A DNA stretch of 64,000 bases from positions 1 to 64,000 of the forward strand of contig NZ_JARXVH010000031.1 of assembly GCF_029892565.1 (NCBI RefSeq). Reading direction: 5' to 3'. Numbering within the stretch: position 1 is the stretch's first letter; each line of letters begins with the position of its first letter. This document shows, piece after piece, positions 41,081 through 50,327 of the stretch. The notes beneath the pieces are model-generated. The model was given only the letters and a program-made list of their open reading frames with translations, was not told the DNA's origin and did no database searches. Source of the stretch: Streptomyces pseudovenezuelae (GTDB lineage Bacteria > Actinomycetota > Actinomycetes > Streptomycetales > Streptomycetaceae). The position numbers were made by a program, and so were the translations under genes.

Positions 41081-44000
41081 GCTCTGGCCAGGTGCAGGTG
41101 TGCACGTTCCTCGGGAAGTCCCGGCCCGTGCATGCGGACGTGGTGGAGATGCAGCAGGTCCGGGAGGAGGTCCTGAGGGGGCAGCGTCCCCGCACCCTCC
41201 AGCGCGCTGCGGTAGGCGGCCAGCGCGGCGCGGCGTGCGGACCAGCTCGAGATGACGCGCGTGTCCAGCACCGGGGTGCCGACGGCCTGGGGTACGAGGA
41301 CTGCGGTCGTCAGGGCGATGGTCTGGTCGTAGACCGCCCGGGGTGGGGCGCTCCTGTCCGTGTGGGTGTGCCCGACCAGCCAGCGCATCGCCTTCGCGTC
41401 GTCCCCGAGCAGGCCCACGGCGATGTCCACCATGCTCGCGGCGGTCACCGCACGAGCGTCGGGAGCGCCCCGGCCGGCCTGCGCGGTCAGCTGGGCGAGG
41501 ACGGCGGCCGCGTCGGCGGCGAAATAGTCCCCGGCCGCTTCCATCGCCGCAGGGCCTCCGAAGCGCGCGGTCTGCGGGTAGTAGGTGTCCAGGCTCGCGT
41601 GGGTGATCAGGCCCGCGCGCCGAAGCCGCCGGGTCCACTCGCCGATCTGTCCAACAGCGGTGCCGAGTGCACCGGGCGCGCAGGTCAGATGGAGACGTAG
41701 GTGGTCCTCGGGATCGCGGTGGCGAACGAACCACCAGCTGGGCTCGCCCAACTCCCCGAGCAAGGACGGCAGATGCCGGGTCAGGAGTGGGTCCTGGCGG
41801 TCGCGGTGCCCGTGCAAGCTGATGGAGAGCAGGTTGCCGCAGCCAGGCAGACGGCCGTGTTCCCGAGTGACGACGTCGCCCGATCCACGGACCGGTACAC
41901 GGGGCTGATGTACAGCGGCCAGGGGTATGACGATCTCGTGGGCACGCCCGCCGGTCCAGCCCAGGTCCCCGGGCTTCGGTGCGGCACGCAGCAGCGCCTT
42001 GCCGTCGCGCTCCACGTGGGTACGGAGCAGGACCCGGTGCGAGGGCTCCGCCAGGTCCAGGTTCATGCGCCGGTCTCCGTCGCCCAGGTAGACGTGCTCG
42101 GGCAGGAGAACATCACGACGCCACTCGGCCAGGGCCTGGTCCCACTGCCGCCACGGCATCCGCGGGCCGGGCAGATCGTCTTCGCCGAGTGTCCAGCGGG
42201 CCGGGGACAGTACGGTGCGCCCGTAGCGCAGTGCGGGGAGGAACGGCAGGCTGGAAACGGCGGCTCCCCACGAGAACCCGGTGCACGGGACGCCCAGTGC
42301 CACCGGTGCCTCGATCAGGAACCGCGCGAGCGGATGGGTGTGGTGGGTCAGATCCACCGCGTTCAGCAGCATCGTGTGCACGGGACGGCGGCGGGAGACC
42401 GAGACCAGGTGCAACTGCTCGGCGTCAGCGGTCACCGCCAGGTCCGTCACGGGCAGCTGGTCCCTGTCCGGGCCGTCGTAGTCGCCCAGGGGGATCACCA
42501 CCTCCCCCACCTGCGGGGTGTGCGCGACGTTCGCCGAGCGTATGTACAGCGGGCTGGTACTGATCTGCGCGATCAGCGCGTCCTGCTGTACGCCGGGCAG
42601 CCCGGCGTATACATCGGTCATCCGGCGTCGGTCGTCGGCGTCGAACAGGTGGAGAAAGCGCCCGGTGGCGGTTCCGGCCGCACGGGCCACACCGACGACA
42701 TGCAGCGTGAACTCCCCTTGTTCCAGGGCGGATACGCTCGCCGCGTGGATCCGAACGGTCACCTCGGTGCTCGGCTGCACGGGCGCACCGGGATCCACCA
42801 CAGCCAGTTCGTCGATCGCGGCGTCATCGAGTCGGACCTGGTGGCTGCGCCTCGTCGCGGCGGTGTATGCGAGCCCCAGCAGCCTGCTGTCGCGGGCGGT
42901 CAGCGTCGGGCCCGTCGACGCAACTGTGGACCCGAGGTAGCCGGACGGGTAGCCGAGGAGATCGATGGCGTCCAGGACGGGTACCACCGCACCCGGGCCG
43001 TAGCGATCGAGGAAGCGGCCGTGCCAGGCGACCCACCCCAGGCTCAGCGCCGCGCGCGGCGCCAGGCGCGTGAGCACCGCGGCGGCCCTCTCCGCCTCCT
43101 TGGCGACCGCCTCCGGGATCACCAGGTCCCAGTCCAGCCGCAGATCGAGGGCAAGCGCGGGTTTCGCCGCGGGACACAGCCGTGTCATGGCGGCCATCAC
43201 CCATGCGCGTTCGGCGCGGGCGCCCGCAGGGGCGACGGACGCGGGGGCGGCGGTCACGTCGTCGTGCCGTGCCAGTCCCGCCGCGACCTCACCCAACTCG
43301 GCGGCTTCGGCCGCGGGCAGGCACTGTACCTGTCCGAGCAGGGCGGCGATCGGATCGGATGCCGTGACCGCGGGACGCAGACTGGTGATCAGGAATCGCT
43401 GTCGTACGAGGTTCGCGAGCAGGTTCTCGATCGCGGTGGGCGAAGCGGCCGGGAAACCGGCGGAGAGCGTCTCGGCGAGATCTGCCCACAAGACCGGCGC
43501 CCGCGCGCCGCCCATGGCCATGCGGACAACCTCGGTCGCGCGTATCCCCACGTGCGCGGGCACGCCGTCGATCGCACTGCTCGATCGGTGCTCGATCGTC
43601 AGGCGTCCGTCGCGCTCGAACGCGAGGCTGGAAGCGAGCAGCGTCAATTGGGGCCTGAGCTCGCGGTGTTCCTCCAACCGGTCGACCAGAGCCGCGGTCC
43701 AGGCCGCGTCCGGTCTGGTGACCGCTCGGTGCCCGGTGCCCATACGCAGCACGGGAGCGGCCCCTGTGCGGGCGGCCTCGACACCGGCGAACAGGCCGAA
43801 CGGAGTGGCACGTGAGCGGGCGCGCAGCAGGTAGCGCACCACCGACAGGACCGCGCGCCGCACCGCGAGTTCCGCCACCGGCCCGCCGACGCATATCTGA
43901 TGCACCCGTCTCGCCAGGTCCGGGCTGGAGAACTCGACCGCGATGGCGAAATCCGTTGCCTGCCACAGCTGTTGAAGCCATGCCCGCCACGCCGCCTTGT

Positions 44001-44109
44001 GCGCGGACGGGCCGGTCAGGTCCGGCCAGACCACCGGGTGGTCGGGACGCCAGACCGCCGCCCGAACCACAGCCGCATCAACGTGGCGGTACAAACGGCC
44101 CTCCAGCAC
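41038..44109 (-). CDS. Full-length lantibiotic dehydratase (LanB)
   Basis: This is a 1,023-residue class-I dehydratase. The N-terminal glutamylation domain is recognised from RHVDAAVVRAAVWRPDHPVV, SVVRYLLRARSRATPFGLFA and LPFLPALRYGRTVLSPARW. From about residue 750 a C-terminal elimination domain (SpaB_C) follows: HGHRDRQDPLLTRHLPSLLG, then PSWWFVRHRDPEDHLRLHLT. LanB uses glutamyl-tRNA to activate Ser/Thr and eliminates glutamate to give dehydro residues. There is no LanC cyclase in the window and the precursor has no Cys. It is divergent from the precursor gene. Its 3' end runs into a DctA-like scrap, so the last residues may not be original. Confidence 0.9.
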   Translation of the reverse strand: MLEGRLYRHVDAAVVRAAVWRPDHPVVWPDLTGPSAHKAAWRAWLQQLWQATDFAIAVEFSSPDLARRVHQICVGGPVAELAVRRAVLSVVRYLLRARSRATPFGLFAGVEAARTGAAPVLRMGTGHRAVTRPDAAWTAALVDRLEEHRELRPQLTLLASSLAFERDGRLTIEHRSSSAIDGVPAHVGIRATEVVRMAMGGARAPVLWADLAETLSAGFPAASPTAIENLLANLVRQRFLITSLRPAVTASDPIAALLGQVQCLPAAEAAELGEVAAGLARHDDVTAAPASVAPAGARAERAWVMAAMTRLCPAAKPALALDLRLDWDLVIPEAVAKEAERAAAVLTRLAPRAALSLGWVAWHGRFLDRYGPGAVVPVLDAIDLLGYPSGYLGSTVASTGPTLTARDSRLLGLAYTAATRRSHQVRLDDAAIDELAVVDPGAPVQPSTEVTVRIHAASVSALEQGEFTLHVVGVARAAGTATGRFLHLFDADDRRRMTDVYAGLPGVQQDALIAQISTSPLYIRSANVAHTPQVGEVVIPLGDYDGPDRDQLPVTDLAVTADAEQLHLVSVSRRRPVHTMLLNAVDLTHHTHPLARFLIEAPVALGVPCTGFSWGAAVSSLPFLPALRYGRTVLSPARWTLGEDDLPGPRMPWRQWDQALAEWRRDVLLPEHVYLGDGDRRMNLDLAEPSHRVLLRTHVERDGKALLRAAPKPGDLGWTGGRAHEIVIPLAAVHQPRVPVRGSGDVVTREHGRLPGCGNLLSISLHGHRDRQDPLLTRHLPSLLGELGEPSWWFVRHRDPEDHLRLHLTCAPGALGTAVGQIGEWTRRLRRAGLITHASLDTYYPQTARFGGPAAMEAAGDYFAADAAAVLAQLTAQAGRGAPDARAVTAASMVDIAVGLLGDDAKAMRWLVGHTHTDRSAPPRAVYDQTIALTTAVLVPQAVGTPVLDTRVISSWSARRAALAAYRSALEGAGTLPPQDLLPDLLHLHHVRMHGPGLPEERAHLHLARAAALSWTARARGTT

Positions 44110-44268
44110 AACGGCGTTGTCCGCTATTTTTCCGAACCGCCCGGTTCCGAGGGCGATTATGAGTCATGGTCATTGTGGCGGCTGCTGCGCGACACCGGTG
44201 CCGCAGAGTCTCCATCAGCCCTTGAACTGGCCGAATGCCGCCCCAACTAAACGACGACGTATGGGCTG

Positions 44269-44296
44269 TTGACGCACGCACTGTCTGGCCTAGCCT
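44269..44296 (+). promoter_or_regulatory. Candidate promoter of the RiPP operon
   Basis: TTGACG (44269-44274) and TAGCCT (44291-44296) are spaced 16 bp, 58 bp before the precursor start. The match to a housekeeping promoter is good, and it lies in the divergent gap with the LanB gene. Confidence 0.6.
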
Positions 44297-44353
44297 GGGC
44301 GCCGCACACGGCAAGCGGCACATTCCCATCATGTCTGCGAAGGGGAGAGAATC

Positions 44354-44506
44354 ATGACTGCTGTGTCTCCTGAGAAACTCGCCGATGAGGAATTCGGTGA
44401 GCTCGAAGAACTCCAGGTGATCGATTCCAGCGAACTGAAGCTCGGCGCGGCCTACCACACGTACACCTACATCGCGGCGGAGAGCACGGAGGACATCCCC
44501 GACTAG
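44354..44506 (+). CDS. RiPP precursor peptide (50 residues, no Cys)
   Basis: This is a 50-residue peptide translated from ATG 44354, behind GGGGAGAG. The leader is acidic and amphipathic (MTAVSPEKLADEEFGELEEL, then QVIDSSELKLGAA). The probable core after LKLGAA is YHTYTYIAAESTEDIPD. The core has three Tyr, two Thr, Ser-Thr and a C-terminal Asp but no Cys. It starts the gene run encoding radical SAM, MNIO and other modification enzymes, 61 bp before the first of them. It is too small to be obvious in routine gene calls. The cleavage point is a guess from the GAA motif. Confidence 0.8.
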   Translation: MTAVSPEKLADEEFGELEELQVIDSSELKLGAAYHTYTYIAAESTEDIPD

Positions 44507-44567
44507 GACGTCCGGAAGCCGAGGCAACTCTCCGACGGACGAGACCGGTGGGTCGAGGAGGTGGGTC

Positions 44568-46577
44568 GTGCCGTCCAGCCAGTCGGCGGACCGTACCCGC
44601 ACCGACGTCCTGCTGCTCTTCCCGCCGCAGACCGAGGCCAGGTTCTTCCCGTATCTGAGCCTGCCTTACCTGACCGGCCACCTGCGCCGCCGGGGTCGGC
44701 GGGTGCACCAGGCCGACCTGAACATCGCCGTGCTCCACGAGCTGCTGCGCTGTCCCGCACTGCTGGACGACGCGGTCCGCGCCCAGGACACGGGCGACGA
44801 CGGCAAGGCCGTGAGCGACTGGTATCGCCGAGAGATGGCCGACGTATTCGCCGCGCACATCGGCGAACTGCGTGCCCACGTCCTGCACAAGGAGCCGGCC
44901 GGCGAGCTGGGCCCGGACCGCGCGGTCCGGCTCGCCACTCTGGCCCTCGAACTGCTGGTCCGCGACACCTTCCTGGTGCAGACCTGGGAGGACCTCGGCC
45001 GGCTCGACGATGCCGTACGCCGGGCCGCGGACCGGCCGCCCGCCGCGTCGGACGTACCGGTCGTAGCGCTGCACCGCCTGCTGACCGGGCTGCTCGGCCG
45101 GCATCGCCCACGCGTGGTCGGCCTCTCCGTGGCGTTCTTCAGCCAGCTCGCGCCCGCGCTGCTGATCGCCGCCTGGATCCGGCAGTTGGCACCGGACACC
45201 CAAATCTGTCTGGGCGGTCAGCAGGTGATGCTCCGTCACGACAGCCTCGCCCGGCTGCCCGGAGTCCGGGAAACCATCGACGCCCTGTGCCCGACCGCCG
45301 GGGAAGAGCCGCTGGAACGCTGGCTGGACGCGTTGGACGGGACGGTTCCGCTCGCCGCCGTGCCCGGCATGACCTGGCTGCCGCGTTCCGAGGCCGGGCC
45401 GCGCACGGGGCCCGCGGTGACCCTGCGCTTCCGTGACCTCGGGCCACCGGACTTCACCGGACTGCCGTTCCGCTCCTATCTCAACGACGCTCTGGAGCTC
45501 GCGATCGTCTCGTGCGTCGGCTGCTACTGGGGGCGGTGCGCGTTCTGCTCGTACGGCAACCGGTCGCTCCCGCAAGGCGGTTACCAGCAGGGCACCGCCA
45601 CCCAGATCGCCGACGCCGTGGAGGCCGTGGTCCGCGCCACGGGCACCCGGTACGTGTCGGTCGCGGACGAGAACACCAACCTGCGGCTGATCCTGAAGGC
45701 AATGCGCGCGGCACGCGAACGCGGCATCCGAGTCCGGTTCGGCGTGCGCGGCCGGCTGGAGGCCGCCCTGACCGACCCGGGGTTGTGCCACGACCTCGCC
45801 GCGGTCGGCTGCGCGATGATCTCGGTCGGCTACGAGGGCACCTCGCAGCGCCTGCTGGACCGGATGGAGCGGGGTGTGCGCGCGGCCGACTACCAGCGGA
45901 TCCTCGACAACCTCGCCGCGGCGGGCATCGCCGTCCGGTTCACCGTGATGGGCCAGGTCCTGGACGAGACGCCGGACGAGTTCGAGGCGTCCCTGCGCTT
46001 CCTCGTCGACAACGAGCGGCGGATCGGCATCGACGCGCTGGAGCTGATGGTGGCGGAGCCCGGCAGCAGACTCGTGGGCAGCCCGGAGAAGTACGGGCTC
46101 GCCCTCGACACCTCGGACCGCCTCGCGGGCAACCCCGAGCTGAGCTACCTGTCCGGCCGGGTCGGTCACCCGCTGGCGGTCCGCGGCGGCCCGACGCGCA
46201 CGGAGGCACTGGACCGGCTGGTGCGGATCTTCGACACCGTCAGACCGGGCGTTGCGAACGACTCGGCCTCCTCGCACCCCGCCCCGAACGGCCAGCGCAC
46301 GCCCGCCGTCGCGGCCCTGCGCCCGCACACGTGGGTACGCACCGTGCCCGCGTACGCCGACGACCGCACGGCAGACCGCGTCACCCTGGCCGACCTCGTC
46401 CGGGAGCGGTTCTACGCACTCCCCCGCGACGACGTGGAACAGCGCGCCGACGGCCTGCTCAGGGCCCGCACCAACCGTGGCAGCCGACTGCTGGCCCGCC
46501 TGGCCGACGCGGCGGCGGGCACCCCCGACCCGGCACGTTCAACCGACCCGGCCCCCTCAGCCAGGAGCTCGTCATGA
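44568..46577 (+). CDS. Cobalamin-type radical SAM enzyme (RiPP)
   Basis: This is a 669-residue protein starting at GTG 44568 with GAGGAGG upstream. The N-terminal part (VLLLFPPQTEARFFPYLSLP, then VVGLSVAFFSQLAPALLIAA and ICLGGQQVML) fits a B12-binding domain. The radical SAM core begins near residue 305, with cysteines at 316, 319, 324 and 327 in CVGCYWGRCAFC; C319/C324/C327 form the likely cluster with wider-than-usual CX4CX2C spacing. Later motifs are ADENTNLRLILKAMRAARER and VGYEGTSQRLLDRMERGVRA. Relatives methylate or rearrange unactivated carbons. It is coupled to the MNIO gene by ATGA. Confidence 0.87.
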   Translation: MPSSQSADRTRTDVLLLFPPQTEARFFPYLSLPYLTGHLRRRGRRVHQADLNIAVLHELLRCPALLDDAVRAQDTGDDGKAVSDWYRREMADVFAAHIGELRAHVLHKEPAGELGPDRAVRLATLALELLVRDTFLVQTWEDLGRLDDAVRRAADRPPAASDVPVVALHRLLTGLLGRHRPRVVGLSVAFFSQLAPALLIAAWIRQLAPDTQICLGGQQVMLRHDSLARLPGVRETIDALCPTAGEEPLERWLDALDGTVPLAAVPGMTWLPRSEAGPRTGPAVTLRFRDLGPPDFTGLPFRSYLNDALELAIVSCVGCYWGRCAFCSYGNRSLPQGGYQQGTATQIADAVEAVVRATGTRYVSVADENTNLRLILKAMRAARERGIRVRFGVRGRLEAALTDPGLCHDLAAVGCAMISVGYEGTSQRLLDRMERGVRAADYQRILDNLAAAGIAVRFTVMGQVLDETPDEFEASLRFLVDNERRIGIDALELMVAEPGSRLVGSPEKYGLALDTSDRLAGNPELSYLSGRVGHPLAVRGGPTRTEALDRLVRIFDTVRPGVANDSASSHPAPNGQRTPAVAALRPHTWVRTVPAYADDRTADRVTLADLVRERFYALPRDDVEQRADGLLRARTNRGSRLLARLADAAAGTPDPARSTDPAPSARSSS

Positions 46578-47584
46578 CCCAACCGCCGCGCACCGCACCC
46601 CGCGGCGCCCGAACCGTCACCGAGACCCCGCGCCGGATGGGCCTGGGGGTCCTGATGGACATGCCGTGGGGCGGCGGACGCCTCGGCAGGCGCGGCATCG
46701 GATTCGTGGAGAGCGACGACGGCGGCGGAGACGTCACCGACCGGGTCCGCGCCTTCCTGCGCCGCCACGGCGGCGACTTCGCCTACTCGGCCCTCGCGTT
46801 CCAGCCGCGCTCACGCGCCCGCGTACAAACGGCCGACTACGAGCGCGCCTACGACCGCTTCTTCGAGGCGGTGCCCACCGGGTCGGCCCGCGCCTTCCAC
46901 CAGACCGAGCTGAACATGGGCACGCCCGAGCGCTACGACCGCCGCCCGGCCGCCGAGTTCACCAACGAACTGGCCGCCCGCTACGGCTTCTCGTGGGTGG
47001 TCGAGGACCTGGGCATCTGGAGCCTGCGCGGCATACCGATGCCCTATCCGCTCCCGCCGCCGCTGACCGAGCCGGGCCTGGAGATCGCCACCCGGAACGT
47101 GGCGGAGGCGGCCCGGCTGCTCGATCCGCCGCTGCACGTCGAGTTCCCCGGCTTCACGGAGGGCGGCTCGTTCGTCCTGGGACACATGGACGCCTTCGAG
47201 TACTTCGCACGGCTGGCGCAGCACGCCGACGTGTGGGTGACGCTCGACGTCGGCCATCTGCTCAGCTACCAGTGGCTGAGAGGACGTACCGGAAAGAGCA
47301 TGTACGACGGGATCGAGGCCCTGCCCCTGTCCCGTTGCCGCGAACTGCACCTGTCGGGCTGCCAGATCGTGGGCGGCAAGTTCCGCGACCTGCACCACGG
47401 CGTCCTGCTGGACGAACAGATCGAGCTCACCGAGCATCTGCTGCCGCGCTGCCCCAACCTCCTCGGGGTGTCCTACGAGGACCCGATGTACCGCGAGGAC
47501 GGACAGCTGGTCGAGAAGTCACGGCGGAACTACGCGCGGCTGCGGGACCTGGTCGCCGCCTGGCAGCGCGGGGAGGCGGCATGA
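46574..47584 (+). CDS. DUF692/MNIO-type multinuclear iron oxidase
   Basis: This is a 336-residue DUF692-family TIM barrel (MNIO group, relatives of MbnB and TglH). Visible signatures are GLGVLMDMPWGGG, HQTELNMGTPERYDRR, EDLGIWSLRG, VTLDVGHLLSYQWL, LHLSGCQIV, RDLHHGVLLDEQIELTEHLL and SYEDPMY; the His/Asp/Glu residues in these segments form the iron site in the family. MNIOs modify Cys or a C-terminal Asp/Asn in precursors. The core here has no Cys but ends in Asp, which points to C-terminal chemistry. It is coupled on both sides by ATGA overlaps. Confidence 0.9.
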   Translation: MTQPPRTAPRGARTVTETPRRMGLGVLMDMPWGGGRLGRRGIGFVESDDGGGDVTDRVRAFLRRHGGDFAYSALAFQPRSRARVQTADYERAYDRFFEAVPTGSARAFHQTELNMGTPERYDRRPAAEFTNELAARYGFSWVVEDLGIWSLRGIPMPYPLPPPLTEPGLEIATRNVAEAARLLDPPLHVEFPGFTEGGSFVLGHMDAFEYFARLAQHADVWVTLDVGHLLSYQWLRGRTGKSMYDGIEALPLSRCRELHLSGCQIVGGKFRDLHHGVLLDEQIELTEHLLPRCPNLLGVSYEDPMYREDGQLVEKSRRNYARLRDLVAAWQRGEAA

Positions 47585-48357
47585 CCACGGTGGAACCGGG
47601 CGCGTCGCTCGACGGCGAGCAGCTGACCGACCTGCTCATGCGGCTCCTGCTGGACGCGGACCTGCGGGCCCGGCTCGCCGAAGAGGGCGCCGAGGCCGTG
47701 GCGGCGGATCCCGGCGAGCTGGAGTGCCTGGCCTCCGTCGACCTTGCCGAACTGGACACCACCGCACGCCGGTTGCGCTCCCAGGTCTGGCGCCCCGGCA
47801 GCGGCGGCAGCCTCGCGACCACGTTCCCGCGCAGCCTGCGGCTCCTCCAGGACGCCGGCGCCACGGAGTCCGACCTCCTCACCGGCTTCCTCGGCTCACC
47901 GCACTTCGCCCGGTTCCGGCTGATCCCGTACACCGCACCCGGGTTGTCGGCGGAGGAGGCGTTCGCGTCCTACCTGCTGGACGACGCCGGGTCAGGGGCG
48001 CTGCGCGACACCGTGACCCACGAGCTGATGATCGCCCTGTTCACCGCGCTGACGTGCGAGCAGCCGCTGTCGTTCGTGATCGAGGCGGAGGGAATCGTCC
48101 CCACCGACCGAGGCCACACCGCCCTGCGTACGTACGCGGCCGCGTCCGTAGCCACCTGGGGAGCCACCTCAACGGAGCACCCCGAGACAACTGAGCACGC
48201 CGCGAACGCGGAAACAGTGCAGTACGCCTACTTCACCACGTCCGCCGGGCTGGCTCACGGCGTGGTGTCCGGGCGGGTGGCGGCGGCCTTCGAGGCCGAA
48301 CCGTCGCACCGGCGCGAGACCGCGCGGCGGGCGCTGGCACGCCGCGGACTGTGGTGA
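47581..48357 (+). CDS. MNIO partner-like RiPP protein
   Basis: This is a 258-residue protein coupled to the MNIO by ATGA. The N-terminal helix pair (LTDLLMRLLLDADLRARLAE, LECLASVDLAELDTTARRLR) is of the kind seen in RiPP partner proteins that bind leaders. The middle (LFTALTCEQPLSFVIEAEGI) and C-terminus have no named motif. MNIO enzymes usually work with a second protein that recruits the leader, and this gene holds the expected position. The assignment is by position and helical pattern. Confidence 0.65.
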   Translation: MTTVEPGASLDGEQLTDLLMRLLLDADLRARLAEEGAEAVAADPGELECLASVDLAELDTTARRLRSQVWRPGSGGSLATTFPRSLRLLQDAGATESDLLTGFLGSPHFARFRLIPYTAPGLSAEEAFASYLLDDAGSGALRDTVTHELMIALFTALTCEQPLSFVIEAEGIVPTDRGHTALRTYAAASVATWGATSTEHPETTEHAANAETVQYAYFTTSAGLAHGVVSGRVAAAFEAEPSHRRETARRALARRGLW

Positions 48358-48374
48358 CGGGGAGAGGAACCGCC

Positions 48375-50327
48375 TTGCACATCGTGTTGGTGGATATGCC
48401 GTGGTCGTCGCTCGACGCGCCGTCCCTCGCCCTCGGCATTCTCAAACGCCGGATCCTCGACGTCTTCCCCGACGGCGCCGTGGACGTCGAGGTGGTGCAC
48501 GCCAACCTCGACTTCGCCGACTGGGTGTCCGCGCGTACGGAATACGGAATCGAGGAGTACGACTTCTGCTCGACCTCGTACTTCTCCGGACACAGCGAGT
48601 GGATCTTCTCGGCCGCGCTCAACGATCAACCGCTGTGGCGGGTAGCCGAGTTCACCGAACACTTCGGCGGGAAGATGCCGGAGCGCATGCTGGCCAAGGC
48701 ACGGGAACTGCACGAACTCGCGCCGCTGTTCGTCCGGGAGACTGCCGCCAAGATCGCCGCCACGGCACCGGACGTGGTCGGTTTCACCACCACGTTCGCG
48801 CAGAACGCTGCGGCCCTCGCGGCGGCCCGCGTGGTCAAGGAACTGGCACCCGACACCACCACCGTCTTCGGCGGCGCGAACTGCGACGGCCCGCAGGGCG
48901 CCGCCCTGCACCGCAACTTCCCCCACGTCGACTTCGTGGTGCGCGGCGAGGGCGAGCTCGCGTTCCCGCGGCTGCTCGCCGCACTCCGCGACGGCGACGC
49001 CGACGACCTGGCCGCCATCCCCGGCCTGTGCCGCCGCGACCAGCAGGGCCGGTCCGTGGCCCATCCCATGGACGCCGCCCCGCTGCCTCCGGGAGCACTG
49101 GTCACCCCGGACTACGGCGACTACTTCGAGCGGCACGCTCGGTCCACCGCGGGCGGCTGGGTGGAACCGCGGCTGGTGGTGGAGGCCTCACGCGGCTGCT
49201 GGTGGGGCGAGAAGCACCACTGCACCTTCTGCGGCCTCAACGGCTCGTTCATGGAGTTCCGCAGCAAGGACCCGCGGCGGTTCGTGGACGAGATCCTCGG
49301 CCTGGTCGAGCGACACCGCGTACTCGACGTGTGGGTCACCGACAACATCCTCGACATGACCTACCTCAACTCCATGGCCCCGCTCCTGAAGGAGAGCGGG
49401 TACGACCTGCGGCTGTGCTACGAGATCAAGTCGAACCTGCGGCGCGAACAGCTGGCGACGCTGTACGCAGCGGGAGTCAGCTACGTGCAGCCCGGCGTGG
49501 AGAGCCTCAGCAGCCGGGTGCTGAAGCTGATGGACAAGGGGGTGACCGGCTGCCAGAACGTACGGCTGCTACGGGACGCGGAGACCGTCGGCGTCAACCT
49601 CAGCTGGAACTACCTCTACGGCTTCCCCGGGGAGACCGAACAGGACTACGACGAGATCGTCGACCAACTGCCCGCGCTCCACCATCTCGGCCCGCCGGCC
49701 AACTCCACCCGCCTGAAGGTCGAGCGGTTCAGCCCCTACTTCGACCGGCCGGAACTGGGCTTCGGCGACCTGCGTCCCGCCTCGCACTACCACCACATCT
49801 ACGACCTGCCGGAAGACGAACTCGCCGACCTGGTGTACATCTTCGACTCACCGCACCAGGGCATCGCCGGCGCATGCCTGGACCGGCTGCGCACGGCCGT
49901 CGCCGACTGGACGCGGGCGTACCCGCGCAGCCGCCTGACCCACTGCGACCTCGGCGGACACATCGTCCTGGTCGACACCCGACCGGACTTCTCCTGGCAT
50001 CTTCTCGACCTCACCGACCCGTTCGAAGTGACGGTGTTCCGGCTGCTCGACACGCCGCACAGCCCGGCGGCGCTGCTGCGCAAGGCCGCCGCCCGGTACG
50101 CGGACCCGCGGGAATCGGCCGGCGAGGTGACGGAAGAGCGCCTCGCCCGGCTGCTGACCCACTGGCGCACCCTCGGCCTGGTCTTCGCCGAGGGCGGCCA
50201 GTACGTGCAGCTCGCGCCCGCCGTGGCCAACCAGGACCTCCTGCGGCTCGACGGCGCCGGACTGCACAGGGACGACACGTCCCTCGTCCCAGCTCTGGCG
50301 GCCCCGGCCGCGGGAGACACCCGATGA
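48375..50327 (+). CDS. RiPP maturation radical SAM protein (TIGR03975-like)
   Basis: This is a 650-residue B12-type radical SAM enzyme. The N-terminus IVLVDMPWSSLDAPSLALGI and VVGFTTTFAQNAAALAAARV fits a cobalamin-binding fold. The cluster motif C275-x7-C283-x2-C286 (CWWGEKHHCTFCGLNG) is the signature of the RiPP maturation radical SAM protein 1 group. YLYGFPGETEQDYDEIVDQL and PGVESLSSRVLKLMDKGVTG follow. I choose TTG 48375 behind GGAGAGGAA; GTG 48351/48354 overlap the previous stop. It is coupled to the next gene by ATGA. It probably methylates or otherwise modifies the core peptide. Confidence 0.9.
   Translation: MHIVLVDMPWSSLDAPSLALGILKRRILDVFPDGAVDVEVVHANLDFADWVSARTEYGIEEYDFCSTSYFSGHSEWIFSAALNDQPLWRVAEFTEHFGGKMPERMLAKARELHELAPLFVRETAAKIAATAPDVVGFTTTFAQNAAALAAARVVKELAPDTTTVFGGANCDGPQGAALHRNFPHVDFVVRGEGELAFPRLLAALRDGDADDLAAIPGLCRRDQQGRSVAHPMDAAPLPPGALVTPDYGDYFERHARSTAGGWVEPRLVVEASRGCWWGEKHHCTFCGLNGSFMEFRSKDPRRFVDEILGLVERHRVLDVWVTDNILDMTYLNSMAPLLKESGYDLRLCYEIKSNLRREQLATLYAAGVSYVQPGVESLSSRVLKLMDKGVTGCQNVRLLRDAETVGVNLSWNYLYGFPGETEQDYDEIVDQLPALHHLGPPANSTRLKVERFSPYFDRPELGFGDLRPASHYHHIYDLPEDELADLVYIFDSPHQGIAGACLDRLRTAVADWTRAYPRSRLTHCDLGGHIVLVDTRPDFSWHLLDLTDPFEVTVFRLLDTPHSPAALLRKAAARYADPRESAGEVTEERLARLLTHWRTLGLVFAEGGQYVQLAPAVANQDLLRLDGAGLHRDDTSLVPALAAPAAGDTR

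Noticed and set aside
45512..46573. Upstream extension of the MNIO gene within the radical SAM gene
   Set aside because: It is out-of-frame shadow of the radical SAM coding sequence, rich in Arg and Pro; ATG 46574 overlaps the previous stop.
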